A stretch of 64,000 bases of DNA from JAAYJR01 sp964495655 (GTDB lineage Bacteria > Bacteroidota > Bacteroidia > Bacteroidales > Prolixibacteraceae). Of the stretch, positions 27,216-36,537 are shown in pieces. The position numbers were made by a program, and so were the translations under genes. The notes under the pieces were generated by a model, which worked only from the letters and a program-made list of their open reading frames with translations, had not been told where the DNA came from and did no database searches. Location of the stretch: the NCBI GenBank assembly GCA_964495655.1, contig CAZBWK010000003.1, positions 1 through 64,000 on the forward strand, written 5' to 3'. The first letter of the stretch is position 1, and every line of letters begins with the position of its first letter.

Positions 27216-28451
27216 TTATACAGATTCCCGGACAGTGGCTTCTTCTGCAATTTTTATTTTTCTGCCGGGGTATGCTATTAATGCTTCTTCAAGTATTTTG
27301 AGGCAGACCGCAAGGTCTTCCTTTTTGAGCACATAAGCAATTCGCACCTCATCCTTTCCTTTGTCGGGCAATGTATAAAAACCGCTAGCCGGGGCCAGGA
27401 ACAGGGTTTGATTATTATATTGAAATTCTGAAAGCATCCATGCACAAAAATCATCTGCATCATCCACGGGCAGGCGCGCTACCGTATAAAAGGCACCCAT
27501 TGGTATTGGTGAATATACTCCGTCAATGCGGTTAAGTCCGTCGATTAAAAATTTCCTGCGGTTAACATATTCATTATAGTTATTCAACATGTAGTCAGGA
27601 TCTGCATCCAGAGAAGCCTCGGCGGCAATTTGTCCGATCAGCGGCGGACTAAGGCGTGCCTGGCAAAATTTAAGGACATTGTGCCTTACCTCAGTATTTT
27701 TAGTTATAAGGGCGCCAATACGAAGGCCACATTCACTGTATCTTTTAGATACCGAGTCAATTAAAACCACATTCTGCTCAATTCCCTCAAGATGGAAAGC
27801 CGAAATATATGGTGATCCTGTATAGCAAAATTCGCGGTATACCTCATCGGAAAAAAGATAGAGGTCATATTTTTTGACCAGGTCGCGGATCTTGTTCATC
27901 TCCTCCCTTGTATATAGGTAACCTGTTGGATTATTGGGATTACAGATCATAATTCCTCTGGTTTTCGGAGTGATCAGTTTTTCAAACTCCTCTACCGGCG
28001 GAAGTGCGAACCCTTCCTCAATATTGGCTGCAATTGATTTAATTACGGCGCCTGCCACTATTGCAAAAGCTTCATAGTTGGCGTATGCAGGTTCCGGGAC
28101 TATTATTTCATCGCCCGGATCCAGGCAGCTCATAAATGCAAAGGTGACAGCTTCGCTTCCTCCTGTGGTGATGATAATATCATCCACACTGACATCAATC
28201 ATATACTTATTATAATATCGTACCAGCTTTTCCCGAAATGACCTGATCCCCTCACTTGGCGAGTATTCAATAGTTGTGCGGTCGATCATTTTAATCGCTT
28301 TTAATGCCTGCGGAGGAGTGGGCAGGTCAGGCTGCCCTATGTTAAGATGATAAACTTTTATGCCCCTCTCTTTTGCTTTTTCGGCAAGAGGGGATAATTT
28401 TCTGATTGGTGAATCAGGCATCGCTTTTCCTCTGTTTGATACTGCTGGCAT
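27216..28451 (-). CDS. class I/II pyridoxal-phosphate aminotransferase (aspartate aminotransferase-like)
   Basis: 411 residues. Standard fold type I features: YHLNIGQPDLPTPP (~30-43), TTGGSEA (~92), NPNNPTG (~167), FSDEVYREF (~198) and the PLP lysine in DSVSKRYSECGLRIGA (~230). The family common in Bacteroidota is annotated as aspartate or general aminotransferase; the amino-acid specificity is not evident. The frame opens at 28484, but a -7 box at 28474-28481 lies inside that extension, so the ATG at 28451 (MPAVSNRGKAMPDSP) is used. Convergent with dapL; any link with lysine synthesis is positional only. Confidence 0.88.
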   Translation of the reverse strand: MPAVSNRGKAMPDSPIRKLSPLAEKAKERGIKVYHLNIGQPDLPTPPQALKAIKMIDRTTIEYSPSEGIRSFREKLVRYYNKYMIDVSVDDIIITTGGSEAVTFAFMSCLDPGDEIIVPEPAYANYEAFAIVAGAVIKSIAANIEEGFALPPVEEFEKLITPKTRGIMICNPNNPTGYLYTREEMNKIRDLVKKYDLYLFSDEVYREFCYTGSPYISAFHLEGIEQNVVLIDSVSKRYSECGLRIGALITKNTEVRHNVLKFCQARLSPPLIGQIAAEASLDADPDYMLNNYNEYVNRRKFLIDGLNRIDGVYSPIPMGAFYTVARLPVDDADDFCAWMLSEFQYNNQTLFLAPASGFYTLPDKGKDEVRIAYVLKKEDLAVCLKILEEALIAYPGRKIKIAEEATVRESV

Positions 28452-28473
28452 TTTGTATAAATTATAAAACAGG

Positions 28474-28481
28474 CAAAGATA
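28474..28481 (-). promoter_or_regulatory. -7 box upstream of the aminotransferase gene
   Basis: The minus strand reads TATCTTTG. The predicted start near 28467 supports the ATG at 28451. Confidence 0.55.
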
Positions 28482-28628
28482 CAAGTATCAGTCATAAAAC
28501 AATAGGTAATGAAATTTTTCAGTCTGGGCTTTTATTAAAAAATTAACTTCAGATAACCAATTGCCGGTCCTCTTTGTACCGGTTACTTTAAAATAAGCTG
28601 TTATTTATTAATTTATATCATATTTTGA

Positions 28629-28651
28629 TAACTTTGGATAATATATTTTTG
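28629..28651 (+). promoter_or_regulatory. two -7 boxes upstream of pntAA
   Basis: TAACTTTG (28629-28636) and TATTTTTG (28644-28651) both match TAnnTTTG, 28 to 43 bases before the pntAA ATG. Either or both could be used. Confidence 0.5.
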
Positions 28652-28678
28652 GTATAACAAATTTAATAAGCCATAACC

Positions 28679-29842
28679 ATGATAATAGGTATTCCCAAAG
28701 AGATCATGCCGGGAGAGAACCGTGTTGCGGCTATTCCGGAGACAGTAAGAAAGATGACCGGCGGCGGATCCGCAGTTCTTTTAGAGGCCGGGGCCGGTGC
28801 AGGATCACATTACAGTGACGATTCCTACCGGGCAGAGGGAGCAGTCATTACAGAGGATGTAAAGGAGTTATATGCCCGCAGTGAGGTTATACTGAAGGTA
28901 AAGGAGCCGCTGTACAACCAGCAGCAGGGATGCCATGAGCTTGAGATGATGCATAGTGGCCAGTACCTGATATCTTTTTTGCATCCGGCCTCACCTGCTA
29001 ACCACGGGATGGTCATGCAGATGGCAGAGCGGGGTATCACAGGTCTGACCCTTGACGGGGTACCGCGTATAAGCCGTGCGCAGCCGATGGATGCTCTCTC
29101 TTCTATGAGTGCCTGTGCCGGTTATAAAGGTATGATAATGGGTGTTAATGCTATCAGCAAGTTTATTCCCTTTGTTACCAGCGCAGTTGGCAGGCTTAAG
29201 CCTGCAACGGTTCTGGTTATCGGGACGGGCGTAGCCGGCCTCCGGGCCCTTGCCACAGCCAAGGGGCTTGGCGCATCGGTATATTCGGCAGACATCAGGC
29301 CTGAGGCCAACAGGAATGCCGAGTCGCTGGGAGCAGTGATTGTTGATACCGGCGTTCCTGAAGAGATTGCTGTAAGTCCCGACGGCAAACATGCAAACCA
29401 TCTGTCGGAGAAATGGCTTCAGGTTGAGAGGGAGCATCTCGGGGACATTATTTCACGTGCTGACATAGTTTTTTGTTCAGCTCTTATCCATGGCAAGGTT
29501 GCCCCTATACTGATAACTGAGGATATGGTCAAAACGATGCAACCTGGCAGCTGTATAGTCGATATATCGATCGACCAGGGGGGCAACTGCGAGATCACTC
29601 CTCCCGGCGCTGTTGACACTAAATATGGAGTAATTATAGAAGGCATTAAAAATATCCCCGGAATGCTCTCAACCAGCTCGACAATTATGTTTTCCAGGAA
29701 CATATATAACCTTCTTGAGTTTTTGATGCGCGATGCAACCCTTACCCTTGACCTGGATGATGAGATCGTATCCTCGATTCTTGTTACGCGCGACGGGGAG
29801 ATATTGCATGAAGGCACCCTTGAGGCTATGGGCTTAAGATAA
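28679..29842 (+). CDS. pntAA: NAD(P) transhydrogenase subunit alpha, part 1 (domain I)
   Basis: 387 residues. This is the soluble NAD(H)-binding domain I of the proton-translocating transhydrogenase, resembling alanine dehydrogenase. It starts IGIPKEIMPGENRVA and has the nucleotide fold VLVIGTGVAGLRALATAKGLGA (positions ~176-197). The complex passes hydride from NADH to NADP+ using the proton gradient and supplies NADPH. It is the first of three genes (28679-31643), 24 bases before pntAB. The operon is visibly richer in G+C than its surroundings: the 60 bases from 29221 contain 45 G or C. Confidence 0.95.
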   Translation: MIIGIPKEIMPGENRVAAIPETVRKMTGGGSAVLLEAGAGAGSHYSDDSYRAEGAVITEDVKELYARSEVILKVKEPLYNQQQGCHELEMMHSGQYLISFLHPASPANHGMVMQMAERGITGLTLDGVPRISRAQPMDALSSMSACAGYKGMIMGVNAISKFIPFVTSAVGRLKPATVLVIGTGVAGLRALATAKGLGASVYSADIRPEANRNAESLGAVIVDTGVPEEIAVSPDGKHANHLSEKWLQVEREHLGDIISRADIVFCSALIHGKVAPILITEDMVKTMQPGSCIVDISIDQGGNCEITPPGAVDTKYGVIIEGIKNIPGMLSTSSTIMFSRNIYNLLEFLMRDATLTLDLDDEIVSSILVTRDGEILHEGTLEAMGLR

Positions 29843-29866
29843 GGGGGAATAAAAAAAATCGGGATT

Positions 29867-30184
29867 ATGACACTTATTCAATATATACTTGTAGTTATCT
29901 TTATAGTAGCGGCGGTAGTTGGTTACCTTTTGATCAACAATGTGCCTTCTCGTTTGCACACTCCCCTTATGTCGGGCATGAATGCCCTTTCGGGAGTTAC
30001 AATAGTGGGAGCCCTTTTGGCCACAGCCGCGGCTCTTTCCGGTGGCAGTCCGGTGACCGGCTATATTTTTGGCACTTTAGCAATCATCCTTGCAATGGTA
30101 AATGTTTCAGGGGGATTTGCAGTGACCGACAGGATGCTTAAGATGTTTGGACGCCATAACCAAAACAGTGATAAAGATGAGTGA
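29867..30184 (+). CDS. pntAB: NAD(P) transhydrogenase subunit alpha, part 2 (membrane)
   Basis: 105 residues with three membrane helices (~4-22, ~32-58, ~64-88). This corresponds to the membrane part of PntA in E. coli, here a separate chain as in Rhodospirillum rubrum (three-subunit type). Conserved VPSRLHTPLMSGMNALSGV segment lies at ~26-44. Its stop overlaps the pntB start by eight bases. Confidence 0.93.
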   Translation: MTLIQYILVVIFIVAAVVGYLLINNVPSRLHTPLMSGMNALSGVTIVGALLATAAALSGGSPVTGYIFGTLAIILAMVNVSGGFAVTDRMLKMFGRHNQNSDKDE

Positions 30185-31643
30185 TTTGCATATTTTCATA
30201 AGATTTTCCACTCTCCACCTTCTGTCAGATGGAGCTTATTACGTTTTGTGTGTTGTGCTGTCGATGGCGGTTTTGCTGGGCATTCATCTTATGAGCAGGG
30301 TAAAAACGGCCAGGTCGGGCAACCGTTTAAGCGCCCTTGCCATAGCACTTGGAATAATTATTACCCTTATAAAGAAAGATATTCTTCCTGTGTGGGCGAT
30401 CTATCCGGGCATGATAGCCGGTGTATTTATCGGGCTCAGAGTTGCACGGGTTGTAAAGATGATTGAGATGCCTCAGCTGGTGGCATTTTTAAACGGGGTA
30501 GGCGGCGGTGCCTCTGCGATAGTTGCCTCCTTTGCCTTTTTGTCATTGCACGGAGGCGCTGATATATTTGGCAGATTAACTTCGGTTGTTGCAGTGTCGG
30601 TTGGATTGACGACCCTGTCGGGCAGCCTGGTGGCAGCAGGCAAGTTGCACAAGGTATTGACACAGAAGCCTGTTGTTTTGCCATATCACCGGCTCTGGTC
30701 GGCGCTTATATTGATTATTCTTCTGTTGCTTATAGTTATGAGCACTTTTTTGCCGGGAATTGGCGGAGAGATTTACCTCACCCTGGTTGTTCTTGTTTCA
30801 GCAGCCTTTGGGTTGATCTTTGCCATCCGGGTAGGTGGAGCCGACATGCCCATAACGATCTCATTGCTGAACAGTTTCAGTGGTGTTGCTGCGGCCATAG
30901 CAGGATTTGCGGTTACCGACATTTTGTTGGTGTCCATAGGAGGCATTGTGGGGGCTTCAGGTCTTTTTCTGACACAGATCATGTGCAGGGCCATGAACAG
31001 GAGTCTGCCGGATATTTTGCTTGGCAGGACGGTACTGCAGGGCGGCGGTGTTGTTTCACAGACGGGAGAGGGTGAATCCGGAGAAGGTCTGTGGGGTGAA
31101 GAGAGTGTGTCGGCGGCAGGTGATGATCCAGGAGGTGAGGTTGATGTAACGGGACTTATCAACAGTGCCGGGAATGTTATAATAGTACCGGGTTACGGTA
31201 TGGCGCTGGCTCATGCGCAGCACCTTGTCAAACAGCTTGCCGTTAAGCTGAAGGGCAGGGGTGCAGAAGTGAGGTATGCTATACATCCGGTTGCAGGCAG
31301 GATGCCCGGTCACATGGATGTACTTTTGATAGAGGCAGGTGTTCCCTTTGAGGATGTATATGAGATGGATGATATAAACGATGCTTTCAGGGATGCAGAC
31401 CTTACCATAGTGGTAGGAGCCAATGATGTACTGAACCCTTCAGCCCGTGATGCTGAGGGGACTCCTATCTACGGCATGCCGATACTGAATGTAGACCATT
31501 GTCGTAACATATTGATTTTCAACTATGATCTTCAACCCGGATATTCAGGGGTGGCGAATCCTCTCTATTTGAGGAAGAAGGGAGTTACCATAATTGAGGG
31601 AGATGCTGCAGTGACACTTGCTGAGCTGCTAAATAATCTGTAA
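30177..31643 (+). CDS. pntB: NAD(P) transhydrogenase subunit beta
   Basis: 488 residues. About nine membrane helices in the first ~300 residues form half of the proton channel, and the C-terminal ~180 residues are domain III, which binds NADP(H) (VPGYGMALAHAQ ~340, HPVAGRMPGHM ~375, VGANDVLNPSA ~415). The linker at ~290-325 is unusually Gly/Glu-rich. An in-frame ATG exists at 30147, but 30177 (MSDLHIF) gives a normal overlap with pntAB. Third gene of the pnt operon. Confidence 0.95.
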   Translation: MSDLHIFIRFSTLHLLSDGAYYVLCVVLSMAVLLGIHLMSRVKTARSGNRLSALAIALGIIITLIKKDILPVWAIYPGMIAGVFIGLRVARVVKMIEMPQLVAFLNGVGGGASAIVASFAFLSLHGGADIFGRLTSVVAVSVGLTTLSGSLVAAGKLHKVLTQKPVVLPYHRLWSALILIILLLLIVMSTFLPGIGGEIYLTLVVLVSAAFGLIFAIRVGGADMPITISLLNSFSGVAAAIAGFAVTDILLVSIGGIVGASGLFLTQIMCRAMNRSLPDILLGRTVLQGGGVVSQTGEGESGEGLWGEESVSAAGDDPGGEVDVTGLINSAGNVIIVPGYGMALAHAQHLVKQLAVKLKGRGAEVRYAIHPVAGRMPGHMDVLLIEAGVPFEDVYEMDDINDAFRDADLTIVVGANDVLNPSARDAEGTPIYGMPILNVDHCRNILIFNYDLQPGYSGVANPLYLRKKGVTIIEGDAAVTLAELLNNL

Positions 31644-31682
31644 TTAACCGGTAAGTAATGAAGTAGTTATAATTTATCAGGT

Positions 31683-32486
31683 ATGACCATATCAAATTTA
31701 AGGGAACGACTTTATAAAATAATTTTTGAAGCAGATACCCGGACAGGAAAAATTTTCGATGTTGTTTTACTTGGAATTATTTTTATAAGTGTCCTGTTGG
31801 TTCTTCTTGAAAGTGTTCCCGGGATCAGAAAAGAGCATCATGATTTTCTTGTATTATCAGAATGGATTATTACCGGTATTTTTACCATTGAATATATTTT
31901 GAGGATACTCATAGTTAAAAAGCCGGCAAAATACATTTTTAGTTTTTACGGGATTATTGATTTCCTGGCAGTTATACCCACTTATGCCGGACTGTTTGCG
32001 GCCACATATCAAAGTTTGATAATAATCAGGATATTCAGGTTTTTAAGAATTTTCAGAGTTTTAAAGCTTACCCGCTACACTATAGCCGGGAGAAGTCTGG
32101 CACGGGCAATATGGGCAAGCCGGGAGAAGATAAGTGTTTTTATATTTTTTGTGATCATTCTGGTTATAATTATAGGTACATTGATGTACCTGTTAGAGGG
32201 AGAGGAGAATGGATATAAAAGTATTCCGTTAAGTATTTACTGGGCAATTGTTACACTTACAACTGTTGGATACGGGGATATAAGTCCTGCGACACCCGCA
32301 GGTCAGCTTCTGGCAAGCTTTGTGATGATAATCGGTTATGCGATTATAGCAGTACCAACCGGTATTGTTACAGCAGAGATGATAAGATCATCGAAAGCGA
32401 CAAATACTCAGGTTTGTAATAATTGTTTATATGACAATCATGATGATGATGCCCTTTTTTGTAAAAAGTGCGGTAATAAATTGTGA
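31683..32486 (+). CDS. six-TM voltage-gated potassium channel-like ion transporter with C-terminal zinc ribbon
   Basis: 267 residues. Six membrane helices with an S4-like arginine-rich helix (IIRIFRFLRIFRVLKL, ~117-132) and the potassium selectivity filter TTVGYGD (~195-201) before the last helix. Monomers should assemble as tetramers in the inner membrane. After S6 the cytoplasmic tail ends in a four-cysteine zinc-ribbon motif CNNC-x11-CKKC (~residues 242-263). The ATG is 39 bases after pntB, and it may be read through from that operon. Confidence 0.88.
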   Translation: MTISNLRERLYKIIFEADTRTGKIFDVVLLGIIFISVLLVLLESVPGIRKEHHDFLVLSEWIITGIFTIEYILRILIVKKPAKYIFSFYGIIDFLAVIPTYAGLFAATYQSLIIIRIFRFLRIFRVLKLTRYTIAGRSLARAIWASREKISVFIFFVIILVIIIGTLMYLLEGEENGYKSIPLSIYWAIVTLTTVGYGDISPATPAGQLLASFVMIIGYAIIAVPTGIVTAEMIRSSKATNTQVCNNCLYDNHDDDALFCKKCGNKL

Positions 32487-32528
32487 TAAATAAATAGTTT
32501 AATTTTTATTAAAGCATGTTGGAATGTT

Positions 32529-32536
32529 TATTTTTG
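32529..32536 (+). promoter_or_regulatory. -7 box upstream of thyA
   Basis: TATTTTTG matches TAnnTTTG, about 50 bases before the thyA ATG. No -33 TTTG at the usual distance. Confidence 0.45.
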
Positions 32537-32585
32537 TGACAATTGAATTGTTGTTAATTAAGGGCAACAAAAAATCATCACAAAA

Positions 32586-33380
32586 ATGAAGCAATATCTG
32601 CACCTTCTTGAAACCATTCTTGATAAAGGAGTTGAAAAGGCAGACCGCACAGGAACCGGCACAATAAGTATATTCGGGCACCAGATGAGGTTTGACCTGG
32701 GTGAGGGATTTCCTGTTGTCACTACAAAAAAGCTTCACCTTAAATCGATTATACACGAATTATTATGGTTTCTTGCCGGCGATACTAATGTAAAATATTT
32801 ACAGGATCATGGCGTCAGGATCTGGAATGAATGGGCTGACCCCGACGGTAACCTCGGACATATATACGGTTATCAGTGGCGAAGCTGGCCGACGCCTGAG
32901 GGAAGGCATATTGATCAGATCAGCGAATTGATAGATTCAATTAAAGACAATCCCGATTCACGAAGGCATATTGTCAGTTCATGGAATGTAGGCGAGTTGG
33001 ATAAGATGAATCTTCCGCCCTGTCATGTTTTATTCCAGTTTTACGTAGCACGGGGCAAACTCTCTTGTCAGCTATATCAGCGGAGTGCCGACGTATTTTT
33101 AGGGGTTCCTTTCAATATTGCGTCATATGCATTACTTACCCTTATGGTAGCACAGGTAACAGGACTCAAACCGGGTGATTTTATACATACATTCGGTGAT
33201 GTCCATATTTATTCCAATCATACAGAGCAGGTTAAACTTCAGCTTTCAAGAAAGCCATTTCCCCTGCCTGTCATGAAGATCAATCCTGATGTGAAAAGCA
33301 TTTTCGATTTTAAATATGAAGATTTTGAACTTGTAAATTATCAGGCACATCCACATATAAAAGGCCAGGTAGCAGTTTAA
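32586..33380 (+). CDS. thyA: thymidylate synthase
   Basis: 264 residues, exactly the usual length. It makes dTMP from dUMP with methylene-tetrahydrofolate, which becomes dihydrofolate. Signature elements are RTGTGTISIFG (~21), the WLRGDTN-like FLAGDTNVKYL (~60), DSRRHIVSSWNV (~121-132) and the catalytic cysteine in LPPCHVLFQFYV (~144). The folA gene begins 11 bases downstream and regenerates the folate, the classic pairing. Confidence 0.98.
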   Translation: MKQYLHLLETILDKGVEKADRTGTGTISIFGHQMRFDLGEGFPVVTTKKLHLKSIIHELLWFLAGDTNVKYLQDHGVRIWNEWADPDGNLGHIYGYQWRSWPTPEGRHIDQISELIDSIKDNPDSRRHIVSSWNVGELDKMNLPPCHVLFQFYVARGKLSCQLYQRSADVFLGVPFNIASYALLTLMVAQVTGLKPGDFIHTFGDVHIYSNHTEQVKLQLSRKPFPLPVMKINPDVKSIFDFKYEDFELVNYQAHPHIKGQVAV

Positions 33381-33391
33381 TATTATAATAA

Positions 33392-33895
33392 ATGATCCAT
33401 AAAAATATTTCTATCATAGTTGCCATTTCTGAAAATTATGGTATTGGCAGGGACAATGAATTACTCTTTCATCTTCCCAATGATTTAAAGCGGTTTAAGA
33501 AAATTACGACAGGCCATTCAATAATTATGGGAAGGAACACATTGCTTTCTTTACCTAAATGGCCTCTGCCCCGGCGCAGGCATATTGTCATAACAGATAA
33601 ACCGGATGATCATTTCAGTGGATGTGAAACTGTTTTTTCTGTGACTGAGGCACTCGAAAAGGTCAAAGATGAGCAGGAAGCTTTTGTTATAGGTGGCGGA
33701 ATGGTTTACCGGCACTTTTTTCCGTTGGCCGGCAGACTTTATCTTACCCAGGTTCATAAAGATTTTGAAGCTGATGTATACTTCCCGGAAATAGATTTTT
33801 CAGAATGGAAAGAAATCTCACGCGAAGAGTTTTACGATGAGGATAACGAATTTGACTATACCTGTCTGAATCTGGTGAGAACGGCTATTATTTAG
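33392..33895 (+). CDS. folA: dihydrofolate reductase
   Basis: 167 residues. Reduces dihydrofolate to tetrahydrofolate with NADPH. Family landmarks: VAISENYGIGRDNELLFHLPNDLKRFK (~10-36, with the acidic active-site residue after HLP), IMGRNTLLSLP (~49) and VIGGGMVYRHF (~96). It is co-transcribed with thyA. Confidence 0.97.
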   Translation: MIHKNISIIVAISENYGIGRDNELLFHLPNDLKRFKKITTGHSIIMGRNTLLSLPKWPLPRRRHIVITDKPDDHFSGCETVFSVTEALEKVKDEQEAFVIGGGMVYRHFFPLAGRLYLTQVHKDFEADVYFPEIDFSEWKEISREEFYDEDNEFDYTCLNLVRTAII

Positions 33896-33920
33896 TTGAA
33901 TTCCTGTTGGTAAAATCTGG

Positions 33921-33939
33921 TTATCAGATAAGCTGATAA
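33921..33939. terminator. possible bidirectional hairpin between folA and yifB
   Basis: TTATCAG and CTGATAA pair over seven bases with a five-base loop between the two convergent stop codons. There is no good T-run, so it is a weak terminator candidate. Confidence 0.35.
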
Positions 33940-33950
33940 TATGTCATATT

Positions 33951-35489
33951 TTATGTCCCCCAATTCTCACGGTCCAGACTCCGGTAATGTATAGCTTCAG
34001 AGAGATGGTGAGCCAATATTTTTTCTTCATTTTCCAGATCAGCTATTGTGCGTGCAACTTTCAGTATGCGGTCATAAGCCCTGGCTGACAAACCAAGCCT
34101 TTCCATTGCAACCTTTATGAGCTCATTGCAGGTATTATCCATTCTGACAAATTTATGTATCAGTTTTGAACTCATCTGGGCATTGGAATAGATACCCTTA
34201 TAAGGTGAAAATCGTTTTTCCTGTATTTTTCTGGCTGCGATCACCCTTTCCCTTACCGATTTGCTGGATTCGGAACTTTCCATCTCTGCAAGTTTTTTAA
34301 ACGGGACCGGAACAACTTCTAAATGAATATCAATCCTGTCGAGCAGGGGACCTGATATCTTGTTAAGGTATTTTTGCACCACCCCGGGGGCACAACGGCA
34401 CTCTTTGGTCGGGTGATTATAAAAGCCACACGGACAGGGGTTCATTGATGCGACAAGCATAAAGCTGGACGGATATTCAACTGACACTTTTGCTCTTGAG
34501 ATGGAAATAACTCTTTCTTCCAGTGGTTGACGCATCACTTCGAGCACAGATCGTTTAAATTCAGGTAATTCGTCAAGAAACAATACACCATTATGTGCCA
34601 GGGAAATCTCTCCCGGTTGCGGATAATTGCCTCCACCTACAAGGGCAACATCGCTGATAGTGTGGTGTGGTGAACGAAATGGACGCCGGGTAATAAGCGC
34701 TTTGTTTTTTCCGGTTTTACCTGCAACAGAATGAATTTTGGTGGTCTCAAGTGCCTCTTGCAGCGTAAACGGGGGTAAAATCGTAGCTATTCTTTTTGCC
34801 AGCATTGTCTTTCCGGAGCCGGGCGGGCCTATGAGAATAATGTTATGACTTCCGGCAGCTGCTATTTCAAGAGCCCTTTTTACATTTTCCTGTCCTTTGA
34901 CTTCAGAAAAATCTACATTATAATTATTTGTGTTTTCATAAAACTCAGCTCTTGTATTAACAGTAGTCTCTTCCAGATTATTCTCTCCGTTCATAAAGCG
35001 GATGACTTCTGAGATATTGCCGGCGCCAAACACTTTAAGCCTGTCAACAACAGCCGCTTCACCGGCATTTTGCCTGGGAAGGATGAGACCTTCAAATTGC
35101 TCTTTTCTTGCATTTATAGCAATTGGCAGTACACCTTTTATTGGTTGAAGAGTGCCATCGAGAGAAAGCTCTCCCATGAGGATATATTTTTCCAGTAACT
35201 CTCCTTTTATCTGGTTAGAAGCTGCAAGAACTGCGGCAGCAAGAGGGAGGTCGTAGGCTGATCCCTCTTTTCGTATATCTGCGGGGGCCATATTAACTAT
35301 GATCTTATAACCGGGCCACTTATACCCGTTAAGCCGCAGGGCTGATTCAATCCGCTGCTGGCTCTCCCTGACTGCATTGTCGGGAAGACCTACGATCATA
35401 AATTTTATACCTCGAGTGACATCAACTTCGATTGTGATAATTGTGGCATTTATGCCATTTACGGCGCTTCCGTATGTTTTAACTAACAT
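33951..35489 (-). CDS. YifB/ComM family Mg-chelatase-like AAA+ ATPase
   Basis: 512 residues. The N-terminal ChlI-like domain of the Lon-S5 fold (~20-140) is followed by an AAA+ module with Walker A GPPGSGKTMLAKR (~222) and a C-terminal Mg-chelatase domain. The cysteine-rich segment NPCPCGFYNHPTKECRC (~350) is family-typical. ComM homologues are branch-migration helicases that help integrate incoming DNA during natural transformation; whether this organism is competent is unknown. Last gene of the dnaE-trxA-DUF58-yifB string, 76 bases after the DUF58 gene. Confidence 0.92.
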   Translation of the reverse strand: MLVKTYGSAVNGINATIITIEVDVTRGIKFMIVGLPDNAVRESQQRIESALRLNGYKWPGYKIIVNMAPADIRKEGSAYDLPLAAAVLAASNQIKGELLEKYILMGELSLDGTLQPIKGVLPIAINARKEQFEGLILPRQNAGEAAVVDRLKVFGAGNISEVIRFMNGENNLEETTVNTRAEFYENTNNYNVDFSEVKGQENVKRALEIAAAGSHNIILIGPPGSGKTMLAKRIATILPPFTLQEALETTKIHSVAGKTGKNKALITRRPFRSPHHTISDVALVGGGNYPQPGEISLAHNGVLFLDELPEFKRSVLEVMRQPLEERVISISRAKVSVEYPSSFMLVASMNPCPCGFYNHPTKECRCAPGVVQKYLNKISGPLLDRIDIHLEVVPVPFKKLAEMESSESSKSVRERVIAARKIQEKRFSPYKGIYSNAQMSSKLIHKFVRMDNTCNELIKVAMERLGLSARAYDRILKVARTIADLENEEKILAHHLSEAIHYRSLDRENWGT

Positions 35490-35565
35490 ATATACGGTAT
35501 TTTTGGGTTAACAGGATAAAATTATAAAAAACGATTAATATAAGGAAAATTAGCAGTATAATCTT

Positions 35566-36495
35566 TTAGAACAGCCTTTTTCGTTTGACCAGATATGCAA
35601 GAAGTACTTCACTGAAATCTTTGTTAATATCAGCTTCTGCAAGGTCTATCTGGTACTGGCCACATTTTATCTTCAAATTTTCAAAATATTCCCTGACTGA
35701 TGAAATATACTCCTTCCTTACTTCAAACGGATTGAATTTCAGGGTTTGACCTGTTTCAAGATCTACAAATTTGTATGGACGGTTGCTGAAGCTGAATTCA
35801 AGTTCACTGCTGTGATCATTTACGTTATAAAGTATTACTTCATGTTTGTTATACCGGAGGTGTTGCAGAGCTGAAAAAAGCTCATCTGAATTATTGCTGC
35901 CTATCATATCACTGAAGATAATAACCAATGACCTTTTATGGATATTTTCAGCTATTTGATGCAGTACATCTGTAGTATTTGTATTTTTTCTGAGCCTGGC
36001 ATTTTCCGGTTTAATTAATTCGGCCATTTTGCCGTACATCAGTTCTGCATTAACAGACGACAGCCTGGGGTCGGCATGAAATTCTATGTTGTCTGAGAAA
36101 AGTGTCAATCCTACAGCATCGCGCTGCTTGCGAAGCAGATATATTAATGCTGCTGCAGTATAAACGGAGAATGCAAGTTTATTGCGGAGCCGCTTGTCAC
36201 CTTTGCTATAAGGGAACAGCATTGAAGAAGAGGTGTCAATAACAATCTGACACCTCAGATTAGTTTCTTCTTCATACTGTTTTATAAAAAGTTTATCAGT
36301 CCGGGCATACAATTTCCAGTCGATATGTTTTGTTGATTCTCCCTGGTTATATAAGCGGTGTTCGGCAAATTCAACAGAAAATCCGTGAAAGGGGCTTCTG
36401 TGAAGACCTGTGATAAATCCTTCCACCACCTCCCGTGCGATCAGTCCCAGATTATCAAACTGATGAAATTGTTCTATATCGAAAATATTCTTCAA
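35566..36495 (-). CDS. DUF58 domain protein (vWA-like)
   Basis: 309 residues. The middle part (~80-230) has a von Willebrand A-like fold with a MIDAS-like DTSSSM motif (~88-93), preceded by the DUF58 signature GESTKHIDWKLYART (~53-67). In Bacteroidota such proteins are usually neighbours of MoxR ATPases and vWA/TPR proteins in a chaperone-like module. No MoxR gene is adjacent here, so the partner must be elsewhere. Cytoplasmic, no membrane segment. Confidence 0.88.
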   Translation of the reverse strand: MKNIFDIEQFHQFDNLGLIAREVVEGFITGLHRSPFHGFSVEFAEHRLYNQGESTKHIDWKLYARTDKLFIKQYEEETNLRCQIVIDTSSSMLFPYSKGDKRLRNKLAFSVYTAAALIYLLRKQRDAVGLTLFSDNIEFHADPRLSSVNAELMYGKMAELIKPENARLRKNTNTTDVLHQIAENIHKRSLVIIFSDMIGSNNSDELFSALQHLRYNKHEVILYNVNDHSSELEFSFSNRPYKFVDLETGQTLKFNPFEVRKEYISSVREYFENLKIKCGQYQIDLAEADINKDFSEVLLAYLVKRKRLF

Positions 36496-36537
36496 GATCA
36501 GATCAAATTAATAAAGAAACCCGGACTTAAATAATTT

